Shown here piece by piece: positions 16,186-23,027 of a stretch of 48,495 nt of DNA. Position numbers and translations under genes: made by a program. Each line of letters begins with the position of its first letter. The first letter of the stretch is position 1. Origin of the DNA: Hyphomicrobiales bacterium (GTDB lineage: Bacteria > Pseudomonadota > Alphaproteobacteria > Rhizobiales > Rhizobiaceae); contig UEIF01000026.1 in assembly GCA_900468805.1 (NCBI GenBank), positions 107,584 through 156,078 on the forward strand. Reading direction: 5' to 3'. The notes under the pieces were generated by a model. That model saw nothing but the letters and a program-made list of their open reading frames with translations, was not told the origin of the DNA and ran no database searches.

Positions 16186-16923
16186 ATGAACGTGTTTACT
16201 TCAAACAAGCTTCAAGAGACGGTTTTCTCTGCAAAAACAGTGAAGATGAAGGCTCTCGAGGCAGCGAATTCCAATATTCGCCAGCCCGACAGCTTTGTCT
16301 CGTTGGATGGGCGAAACCGGCTTCAGCTTGGTTTGAAAAGAGCTTTCGACATTTTCGGGGCAACCAGCGCCCTAGTCATCCTGTTTCCGGTTCTTCTGAC
16401 CATTGCGCTTCTCATCGTGATCAATGATGGCGGACCGATATTTTTCCGGCAGATTCGCTGGGGCCTGAAGGGCAGCAAGATCACCGTCTACAAGTTCCGC
16501 TCCATGCGGACGGACCTCTGCGATCCCACCGGCATCGAACAGACCGTCAAGGGCGATCGGCGCGTAACGCGGATCGGCGCCTTCCTGCGCAAGACCAATA
16601 TCGACGAGCTTCCCCAGCTACTCAACGTTATCAAGGGCGATATGTCGCTTGTCGGCCCTCGCTGCCATGCCATCAACATGCGCGCAGCCGGCATGCTCTA
16701 CGAGGAACTGGTGCCCGAATATCATTACCGCCACCTGATGCGGCCGGGCATTACCGGCCTTGCCCAGACGCGCGGCTGGCGCGGCCCGACAGAGCGCCCG
16801 ACAAAGGCACGCGCCCGCATCGCCAGCGATATCTATTACATCAGAAATTTCAGCCTCTGGCTGGATATGAAGATCCTGTTCGGCACACTGCTGTCCGAAC
16901 TGCGCGGTGGCACCGGCTTCTGA
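16186..16923 (+). CDS. ExoY-type bacterial sugar transferase (polyprenyl-phosphate)
   Basis: A 245-residue protein of the bacterial sugar transferase family that moves a sugar-1-phosphate from a UDP-sugar onto undecaprenyl phosphate to start polysaccharide repeat synthesis. One membrane segment (about residues 57-80) precedes the catalytic part with YKFRSMRTD, TRIGAFLRKTNIDELPQ, KGDMSLVGPR and RPGITGLAQ. It is the short, single-domain ExoY/WbaP-C-terminal form. The start is uncertain: ATG 16186 is used, ATG 16132 would add 18 residues, and none has a good Shine-Dalgarno. No glycosyltransferase or polymerase genes follow, so it is an orphan initiating enzyme in this window. Confidence 0.88.
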   Translation: MNVFTSNKLQETVFSAKTVKMKALEAANSNIRQPDSFVSLDGRNRLQLGLKRAFDIFGATSALVILFPVLLTIALLIVINDGGPIFFRQIRWGLKGSKITVYKFRSMRTDLCDPTGIEQTVKGDRRVTRIGAFLRKTNIDELPQLLNVIKGDMSLVGPRCHAINMRAAGMLYEELVPEYHYRHLMRPGITGLAQTRGWRGPTERPTKARARIASDIYYIRNFSLWLDMKILFGTLLSELRGGTGF

Positions 16924-17190
16924 AAAGCCACTTCAAGTGACTTCCAGGACGTGCGGCGAAAGCCACCTCTTTTCGTTTCAATGTCCGGTATGATACCCGC
17001 AGCCATAAATAAAGCCGGACTGGCATTAAAGAAGCCTTCCAGGGTGTCGCTCGGCACTTCTATGCGGCTACCCCTGCAAACGATGACGTATGATGAACGG
17101 CGCCGCGCCTGCCGCAGGGTGCGGCTTGCCAAAGAAAAAGCGGCCTTGAAAGGCCGCTTTTCTCACTCTGTCAGTCTTTGACTGAGCCGA
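16924..17190. other. Convergent intergenic region between sugar transferase and atpC
   Basis: This region of 267 bases separates two convergent genes. Its end holds the atp operon terminator. An open frame of 76 codons on the plus strand (16951-17181) runs through that terminator and has no recognisable product, so I do not call it. Nothing else is seen. Confidence 0.6.
17131..17161 (-). terminator. Rho-independent terminator of the atp operon
   Basis: Read on the minus strand: AAAAGCGGCCT, loop TTCA, AGGCCGCTTTT, then TCTTT. The stem is perfect, GC-rich at the core, and lies 30 bases after the atpC stop. The flanking A and T runs also make it partly symmetrical, so it may stop transcripts of the convergent sugar transferase gene as well. 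Confidence 0.92.
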
Positions 17191-17598
17191 TCAGTCCTGC
17201 TGGACGACGCCACGCAGGTGGGTCAGTTCCATGATGAAGTGCTCGAGCTTGGACTTATGCTCGTGATGCTCGGTATCTTCGAGCTCTTTCTTCGCAGCTT
17301 CGATGCGGCGGGTCAGTTCGTCCTTGTTGAGTTCTTCGACGGGGACAGCAGACTCGGCAAGCAGCGTGCAGCCGGTCGGCAGGATGTCGGCAAAACCGCC
17401 AAACACGACGTAGTCCTGCTTGGAGCCGGAAGCGGAACGGACGCTCACGATGCCCGGCTTGATGGTCGTCATCGTCGGAGCATGATTGGCCATGACCGTC
17501 ATCTCGCCTTCGGTCGCGGGAATGACGACCTCGGTCACCATTTCCGACAACAGCAGACGCTCCGGCGAAACGAGCTCAAAGTTGAAATTGTCAGCCAT
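17191..17598 (-). CDS. atpC: ATP synthase F1 epsilon subunit
   Basis: A 135-residue epsilon subunit, part of the central stalk and inhibitor of the F1 motor. The N-terminal beta-sandwich opens FNFELVSPERLLLSEMVTEV and contains EGEMTVMANHAPTMTTIKPG; a C-terminal helical hairpin (about residues 88-130) follows. Its ATG overlaps the stop of the preceding 79-codon ORF as ATGA. It is the last gene before the operon terminator. Confidence 0.96.
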   Translation of the reverse strand: MADNFNFELVSPERLLLSEMVTEVVIPATEGEMTVMANHAPTMTTIKPGIVSVRSASGSKQDYVVFGGFADILPTGCTLLAESAVPVEELNKDELTRRIEAAKKELEDTEHHEHKSKLEHFIMELTHLRGVVQQD

Positions 17599-17837
17599 CA
17601 GTGACTTACCTTCTCGGCTATGGCTTTCGCATCTTGCAATTTGGTCCCGCAGAACGGGCAGTGCATTATCGCTTGGTCGAGATATCCGAGGCCTTCCTCG
17701 GTCTGCGCCAACCCCACCACCATCATCGTCACGCCGTTATCGGCACGGTATATGGTCGGCACTGCAGGTTCAGGGAGTTCCGCCACGACCCCTTTGAGGG
17801 AGTCGCAGCAGAATATCTCGTCCTGAGCATCGCTCAT
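17598..17837 (-). CDS. Small Cys-containing protein encoded between atpD and atpC
   Basis: A 79-residue protein inserted between atpD and atpC. Its ATG overlaps the atpD stop (ATGA) and its TGA overlaps the atpC ATG (ATGA), so it is almost certainly translated with them. Visible features are a CC pair at residues 10-11 (EIFCCDSL) and a C-terminal HCPFCGTKL, which together could bind a metal ion in zinc-ribbon fashion. The middle (TIYRADNGVTMMVVGLAQTEEG) looks like a beta-rich core. There is no signal peptide or membrane segment. The layout of CC near the start and CPxCGTKL near the end recalls small uncharacterised proteins such as those I remember as DUF6980, but I cannot confirm this. It is not a known F1 subunit. 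Function unknown. Confidence 0.75.
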   Translation of the reverse strand: MSDAQDEIFCCDSLKGVVAELPEPAVPTIYRADNGVTMMVVGLAQTEEGLGYLDQAIMHCPFCGTKLQDAKAIAEKVSH

Positions 17838-19273
17838 CAGGCAGCTGCGAGCTTCTTGGCTTTCTCGACAGCTTCATCGATCGAGCCAACCATGTAGAAG
17901 GCAGCCTCCGGCAGGTGGTCATACTCGCCGTTGACGAGACCCTTGAAGCCCTTGATCGTGTCTTCGAGAGCAACGAGCTTGCCCGGCGAGCCGGTGAAGA
18001 CTTCGGCAACGAAGAACGGCTGCGACAGGAAGCGTTCAATCTTGCGGGCGCGGGCAACAGCGATCTTGTCCTCTTCGGACAGTTCGTCCATGCCCAGGAT
18101 GGCGATGATGTCCTGCAGGGCCTTGTAGCGCTGGAGGGTCGACTGAACCTTACGGGCAATTTCGTAATGTTCTTCGCCGACGACCAGCGGATCGAGCATG
18201 CGCGAGGTGGAGTCGAGCGGGTCGACAGCCGGGTAGATGCCCTTTTCAGCGATAGAACGCGACAGAACCGTCGTTGCGTCCAAGTGGGCGAACGAGGTTG
18301 CCGGTGCCGGGTCGGTCAAGTCGTCGGCCGGAACGTAAATGGCCTGAACCGAGGTGATCGAGCCGGTCGTCGTCGTGGTGATGCGTTCCTGCATCTGACC
18401 CATGTCCGTTGCAAGCGTCGGCTGATAGCCGACGGCCGACGGGATACGGCCGAGCAGAGCCGACACTTCCGAACCTGCCTGCGTGAAGCGGAAGATATTG
18501 TCGACGAAGAACAGAACGTCCTGACCCTGGTCGCGGAAGTGTTCGGCGACCGTCAGACCAGTCAGAGCGACGCGAGCGCGGGCGCCCGGCGGTTCGTTCA
18601 TCTGGCCATAAACCAGCGCAGCCTTGGAGCCTTCGCCGCCGCCATGCTTGTTGACGTTCGATTCGATCATTTCATGGTAGAGGTCGTTGCCTTCGCGGGT
18701 ACGTTCACCGACACCTGCGAAAACCGAGTAACCACCATGCGCCTTGGCGACGTTGTTGATCAGTTCCATGATCAGAACGGTCTTGCCGACGCCTGCGCCG
18801 CCAAAGAGGCCGATCTTGCCGCCGCGTGCGTAAGGCGCGAGAAGATCGACGACCTTGATGCCGGTGACGAGGATCTGTGCTTCCGTGGACTGCTCCACAT
18901 AGGCCGGTGCGTCCTGGTGGATGGAACGCTTGTGCGCGGTAACCAGCGGACCGGCTTCGTCGACCGGCTCGCCGATGACGTTCATGATGCGGCCGAGCGT
19001 CTCGTTACCCACCGGAACCATGATCGGAGCACCGGTATCGGTGACTACCTGGCCGCGGACGAGACCTTCGGACGAGTCCATCGCAATGGTACGGACTTCG
19101 TTTTCGCCGAGGTGCTGGGCAACTTCGAGAACCAGACGGTTGCCGTTGTTGCTGGTTTCCAGCGCGTTCAGGATCTTCGGCAGATCGCCTTCGAAAGCAA
19201 CGTCAACGACGGCGCCGATAACCTGTGTGACTCTGCCGACAGAGCCGGTCTTGGGGGTAGCTGCCTCAGCCAT
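17837..19273 (-). CDS. atpD: ATP synthase F1 beta subunit
   Basis: The 478-residue catalytic subunit of F1. The P-loop GGAGVGKT lies near residue 159, with GERTREGNDLYHEM, ALLGRIPSAVGYQPTL and the DELSEEDK region further on. It hydrolyses or makes ATP at the interface with alpha. The N-terminal extension before VGRVTQVIGAVVDV is short (about 12 residues). GAGGG precedes the ATG. Its stop is coupled to the small ORF that precedes atpC. Confidence 0.98.
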   Translation of the reverse strand: MAEAATPKTGSVGRVTQVIGAVVDVAFEGDLPKILNALETSNNGNRLVLEVAQHLGENEVRTIAMDSSEGLVRGQVVTDTGAPIMVPVGNETLGRIMNVIGEPVDEAGPLVTAHKRSIHQDAPAYVEQSTEAQILVTGIKVVDLLAPYARGGKIGLFGGAGVGKTVLIMELINNVAKAHGGYSVFAGVGERTREGNDLYHEMIESNVNKHGGGEGSKAALVYGQMNEPPGARARVALTGLTVAEHFRDQGQDVLFFVDNIFRFTQAGSEVSALLGRIPSAVGYQPTLATDMGQMQERITTTTTGSITSVQAIYVPADDLTDPAPATSFAHLDATTVLSRSIAEKGIYPAVDPLDSTSRMLDPLVVGEEHYEIARKVQSTLQRYKALQDIIAILGMDELSEEDKIAVARARKIERFLSQPFFVAEVFTGSPGKLVALEDTIKGFKGLVNGEYDHLPEAAFYMVGSIDEAVEKAKKLAAA

Positions 19274-19296
19274 TTTCTGACCCTCTTTTCCTAACC

Positions 19297-20181
19297 TCAG
19301 AGCGCTTCCGCGCCCGAAATGATTTCAATGAGTTCCTTGGTGATCTGCGCCTGACGCTGACGGTTGTAGCTCAGCGTCAGCTTATTGATCATCTCACCAG
19401 CATTGCGCGTCGCGTTGTCCATCGCGCTCATCTTGGCGCCCATTTCACCCGCGACGTTCTCAAGGAGAGCACGGAAGATCTGGACAGAGATATTGCGCGG
19501 GATCAGATCGTCGAGGATCGACGCCGGATCCGGCTCGTATTCGTAGACAGCGCCAGCATGTTCTGCGTCCTCGGCGACAACCTCAGGGGCCTTGGCCGGA
19601 ATGAGCTGCTGTGCGGTCGGAACCTGCGAGATGACCGACTTGAACTCGGAATAGAACAACGTGCAGACGTCGAATTCGCCGGCTTCGAACATCTCGATGA
19701 TGCGCTTGCCGATCTGGTCTGCGTTCTCGAAGCCGACGCGCTTCACATCGCGCAGTTCCTTGCGCTCGATGATCAGCGAAGCGTATTCGCGACGCAGAAT
19801 GTCGTAACCCTTCTTGCCGACGGTGAAGATCTTTACCGTCTTGCCCTCAGCGGTCAGCTTGCGGACGTGATCGCGCGCAAAACGCGCGATCTGCGAGTTG
19901 AAGCCACCGCAAAGACCGCGCTCCGCGGTGCAGACGACGAGCAGATGGACCTGGTCCTTGCCGGTGCCGGTCATAAGCGCCGGCGCACCGTCTGCATCGG
20001 TAACGGCCTTGGCGATGTTCGCCAGAACCGCACCCATGCGCTGCGAATAGGGCCTGGCGGCCTCGGCCGCCTCCTGCGCACGCCGAAGCTTCGCCGCGGC
20101 GACCATTTTCATCGCCTTGGTGATCTTCTGCGTCGCCTTGACGGAGGCGATCCGGTTCTTCAGATCCTTAAGTGAAGGCAT
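19297..20181 (-). CDS. atpG: ATP synthase F1 gamma subunit
   Basis: The 294-residue rotor subunit of F1. Conserved ends are clear: the N-terminal helix KNRIASVKATQKITKAMKMV and the C-terminal SAMDNATRNAGEMI...SYNRQRQAQITKELIEI. The middle part has the Rossmann-like domain with ERGLCGGFNSQI. A somewhat longer insertion around residues 190-215 (KAPEVVAEDAEHAGAVYEYE) is common in alphaproteobacterial gamma subunits. It lies between atpA and atpD with short spacers. Confidence 0.97.
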   Translation of the reverse strand: MPSLKDLKNRIASVKATQKITKAMKMVAAAKLRRAQEAAEAARPYSQRMGAVLANIAKAVTDADGAPALMTGTGKDQVHLLVVCTAERGLCGGFNSQIARFARDHVRKLTAEGKTVKIFTVGKKGYDILRREYASLIIERKELRDVKRVGFENADQIGKRIIEMFEAGEFDVCTLFYSEFKSVISQVPTAQQLIPAKAPEVVAEDAEHAGAVYEYEPDPASILDDLIPRNISVQIFRALLENVAGEMGAKMSAMDNATRNAGEMINKLTLSYNRQRQAQITKELIEIISGAEAL

Positions 20182-20209
20182 CCGTTATCCGTCCTAACTT
20201 AGGGCCCGA

Positions 20210-21739
20210 TTACGAGAAAGACTTGGCGAAGCTGTCAACAGCAGCCGTGAGCTGGCTCCTGGTGCCGTCGCTGATTGCCTTTTCCGTGCGGATCGCGTCG
20301 AGGATGGCGGAGCCTTCCGAACGCAGGTACGAAAGCAAGCCCTGCTCGAACTTGCCGACCGATGCGACCGGCAGCTTGTCGAGATAGCCGTTAACGCCAG
20401 CGAAAATCACCGCAACCTGCTCTTCCGTCTTCAGCGGCGAGAACTGCGGCTGCTTCAGAAGTTCGGTCAGGCGCGCACCGCGGTTCAGCAGGCGCTGCGT
20501 TGCAGCGTCAAGGTCCGAACCGAACTGGGCGAAGGCAGCCATTTCGCGATACTGGGCAAGTTCGCCCTTGATCGAGCCGGCAACCTGCTTCATCGCCTTG
20601 ATCTGTGCCGCCGAACCGACGCGGGAAACCGACAGACCGACGTTCACGGCCGGGCGGATGCCCTGATAGAACAGGTCGGTTTCAAGGAAGATCTGGCCGT
20701 CGGTGATCGAGATCACGTTGGTCGGAATGAAGGCCGACACGTCGTTGCCCTGCGTTTCGATAACCGGAAGAGCAGTCAGCGAGCCGGCGCCCTGGTCGTC
20801 GTTCATCTTCGCAGCGCGCTCAAGGAGACGCGAGTGCAGGTAGAAAACGTCGCCCGGATAGGCTTCGCGGCCCGGCGGGCGGCGCAGCAGCAGCGACATC
20901 TGGCGGTAGGAAACGGCCTGCTTGGACAGGTCGTCGTAACCGATCAGCGCGTGCATGCCGTTATCGCGGAAATATTCGCCCATGGCGCAGCCGGCAAACG
21001 GTGCCAGATACTGCATCGGAGCCGGATCGGAAGCGGTAGCGGCAACGATGATCGAATACTTCAGCGCGCCGCGCTCTTCGAGCACCTTGACGAACTGTGC
21101 GACAGTCGAACGCTTCTGACCGATGGCGACGTAGACGCAGTAAAGCTTCTCACCTTCCGGACCGTTCTCGTGAATGGCCTTCTGGTTGAGGAAGGCATCG
21201 AGTAGGATCGCGGTCTTGCCGGTCTGGCGGTCGCCGATGACGAGCTCGCGCTGGCCGCGGCCAACCGGAATGAGGGCGTCGATGGCCTTGAGGCCGGTCG
21301 ACATCGGCTCATGAACCGACTTGCGCGGAATGATGCCCGGAGCCTTGATGTCGACGCGCGAACGGCGGGTCGCATTAATCGGGCCCTTGCCGTCGATCGG
21401 ATTGCCGAGAGCATCGACAACACGGCCGAGCAGTTCGGGACCGACCGGAACGTCAACGATCGCGCCAGTGCGCTTGACGGTGTCGCCTTCCTTGATGTCG
21501 CGGTCGGCGCCGAAAATAACGACACCGACATTGTCGGATTCAAGGTTGAGCGCCATGCCGCGGATGCCGCCCGGGAACTCGACCATTTCACCTGCCTGGA
21601 CGTTGTCCAGACCGTAAACGCGAGCGATACCGTCACCGACGGAGAGAACCTGGCCGACTTCCGAGACTTCTGCCTCTTTGCCGAAATTTTTGATCTGGTC
21701 TTTGAGAATTGCGGAAATTTCCGCGGCGCGGATATCCAT
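20210..21739 (-). CDS. atpA: ATP synthase F1 alpha subunit
   Basis: The 509-residue regulatory nucleotide-binding subunit of F1. The P-loop GDRQTGKT lies near residue 170, and PGREAYPGDVFYLHSRLLER and FIPTNVISITDGQIFLETDLF are typical. The N-terminal helix (MDIRAAEISAILKDQIKNF) contacts the delta subunit. Its ATG overlaps the atpH stop as ATGA. Confidence 0.98.
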   Translation of the reverse strand: MDIRAAEISAILKDQIKNFGKEAEVSEVGQVLSVGDGIARVYGLDNVQAGEMVEFPGGIRGMALNLESDNVGVVIFGADRDIKEGDTVKRTGAIVDVPVGPELLGRVVDALGNPIDGKGPINATRRSRVDIKAPGIIPRKSVHEPMSTGLKAIDALIPVGRGQRELVIGDRQTGKTAILLDAFLNQKAIHENGPEGEKLYCVYVAIGQKRSTVAQFVKVLEERGALKYSIIVAATASDPAPMQYLAPFAGCAMGEYFRDNGMHALIGYDDLSKQAVSYRQMSLLLRRPPGREAYPGDVFYLHSRLLERAAKMNDDQGAGSLTALPVIETQGNDVSAFIPTNVISITDGQIFLETDLFYQGIRPAVNVGLSVSRVGSAAQIKAMKQVAGSIKGELAQYREMAAFAQFGSDLDAATQRLLNRGARLTELLKQPQFSPLKTEEQVAVIFAGVNGYLDKLPVASVGKFEQGLLSYLRSEGSAILDAIRTEKAISDGTRSQLTAAVDSFAKSFS

Positions 21740-22305
21740 CAGCCAACCTCTTTCAATGCGAGCTTAAGGGTAGAGAGTTTGGTACGAAGAGACGTATCAA
21801 TCTGACGGGACCCGACCTTGACGATCAGACCACCAAGAATTGACGGATCAACCGTGACGTTGATCGTCACGTCTTTGCCGGTGACGCCCTTGAGTGCCGC
21901 CTTCAATTCGGTTTCCTGCGCTTCAGTCAGCGCATGGGCCGAAGTGACTTCGGCAGAAATTTCGCCGCGATGGTTGGCAGCAATGATACGGAAGGCCTTG
22001 ATCATGCCCGGCAGGGCAAACAGGCGACGGTTACGCGCCACGACCTTCAGGAAATTGGCGAAGAAACCCGAGATGCCAGCCTTCTCGCTGAGAGCGATGA
22101 TGGCCTTCACCTGATCCTCGGAGGAGAAAACCGGGCTCATGACAAAGCGCTTCAGGTCGCTGCTCTCATCCAGCATCGCCTGGAAACGGTCGAGATCGGC
22201 GGTAACGCTGTCGACCACACCTTCTTCGAGCGCCAACTCGAAAAGAGACGAGGCATAGCGCTCGGCAACACCAGAAGTAAGCTGGGACGTGTCTGCCACG
22301 GGCAC
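21739..22305 (-). CDS. atpH: ATP synthase F1 delta subunit
   Basis: A 188-residue delta subunit (OSCP homologue) that joins F1 to the peripheral stalk. It contains SGVAERYASSLFELALEEG at the start and a C-terminal domain with VTSAHALTEAQETELKAAL and DPSILGGLIVKVGSRQIDTS. The start is GTG at 22305 with AGGGA five bases upstream, giving the usual family length; longer in-frame ATG starts add non-conserved sequence in the leader. A second GTG at 22299 is an alternative. It is the first gene of the F1 operon; the Fo genes are not in this window, as is usual in alphaproteobacteria. Confidence 0.94.
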   Translation of the reverse strand: MPVADTSQLTSGVAERYASSLFELALEEGVVDSVTADLDRFQAMLDESSDLKRFVMSPVFSSEDQVKAIIALSEKAGISGFFANFLKVVARNRRLFALPGMIKAFRIIAANHRGEISAEVTSAHALTEAQETELKAALKGVTGKDVTINVTVDPSILGGLIVKVGSRQIDTSLRTKLSTLKLALKEVG

Positions 22306-22559
22306 AAATTTCCCTGATTTCAATCCAAAATCCGACTTCCGACGGGCGCCGAGCCTATGACTTTGAATTCGTTTTGATTTCCCCCAGAAATCGCAAGAGA
22401 AGCCTCTTGCTTCTTCCGAAATTCGGGGTCCGTCTAACATAGGATGTTCGGACTCGCAACACGCGTAACGCCCGAATAAGCCTTTCACATGATTTTCTAT
22501 CGGCAAAATCACGCAAACACCCGAAAGCGGCCTGTGAAGCGCTCTCTTTCGGCTCTGGA
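22306..22559. other. Leader and promoter region of the atp operon
   Basis: This stretch of 254 bases must hold the atp promoter on the minus strand. I could not choose a convincing -35/-10 pair. It contains overlapping inverted repeats at 22393-22414, described separately. Open frames in it have no recognisable product. Confidence 0.5.
22393..22414. repeat. Overlapping, mutually exclusive stem-loops in the atp leader
   Basis: GCAAGAG-AAGC-CTCTTGC (22393-22410) is a perfect 7-bp stem. AGAAGC-CTCTT-GCTTCT (22398-22414) is a perfect 6-bp stem that shares the same bases, so only one can form at a time. It lies about 90 bases before the atpH start. A role in mRNA folding or regulation is speculative. 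Confidence 0.4.
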
Positions 22560-22949
22560 TCAGCCTTGCAGGAACCCAAATACGTGAAGGAGTGGCAATG
22601 CCGCAACGGCGGCCTGTACAATCAGAAGTAAATAATTGAGCAGCGTGCTCCCCCTGTCGGACAGGATGGAAATGATGCGAGCGAAAGCCGCCATCGCGAA
22701 GGCCGCTCCGAGCGCCAGATAGGTCCAGTCCTGCGCCAGCATGATCGCGGCAAGGCCGAGACCAAGATAGAAACCGCCCATCGACCGCACTTCACTGAAA
22801 CCTTCGCGCCGCTCGCCGCGTGGAGCAAGGCCGAAGAAACGCATGGCGAGGCCGGGTGCAAACATCATGATGAAACCGGCAACCGCTGTGAAAGCCGCCG
22901 CGCCGAAAGCAAGCTGCTCGCCCATCTCCGTCGGAAAGTAGAACTCCAT
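22560..22949 (-). CDS. Small integral membrane protein, DUF4345-like
   Basis: A 129-residue protein with four predicted membrane segments: AFGAAAFTAVAGFIMMFAPG, GGFYLGLGLAAIMLAQDW, YLALGAAFAMAAFARIISIL and LLNYLLLIVQAAVAALPLLH. Conserved polar points are FGLAPRGERREGFSEVRSMGG and the IISILSDRG loop. The layout resembles the DUF4345 membrane family, but the assignment is by general pattern. I use ATG 22949, which has GGGG upstream; an earlier ATG at 22967 is less likely. It lies between priA and the atp leader on the same strand. Function unknown. Confidence 0.7.
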   Translation of the reverse strand: MEFYFPTEMGEQLAFGAAAFTAVAGFIMMFAPGLAMRFFGLAPRGERREGFSEVRSMGGFYLGLGLAAIMLAQDWTYLALGAAFAMAAFARIISILSDRGSTLLNYLLLIVQAAVAALPLLHVFGFLQG

Positions 22950-23027
22950 GCCTCGACCCCAAATCATCAGCTGATTCTGTGTTTATGCCATGATCGGCGA
23001 CATCCGGAAACGCCGGGCCGCAACGAT

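Noticed and set aside
16951..17181. 76-codon plus-strand frame after the sugar transferase gene
   Set aside because: It runs through the atp operon terminator, has Arg/Lys-rich low-information sequence and no Shine-Dalgarno.
17915..19294. Antisense open frame of 459 codons over atpD
   Set aside because: A shadow of the conserved atpD gene.
22355..22621. 88-codon minus-strand frame upstream of atpH
   Set aside because: It overlaps the DUF4345-like gene in another frame and the atp leader; no domain or ribosome site.
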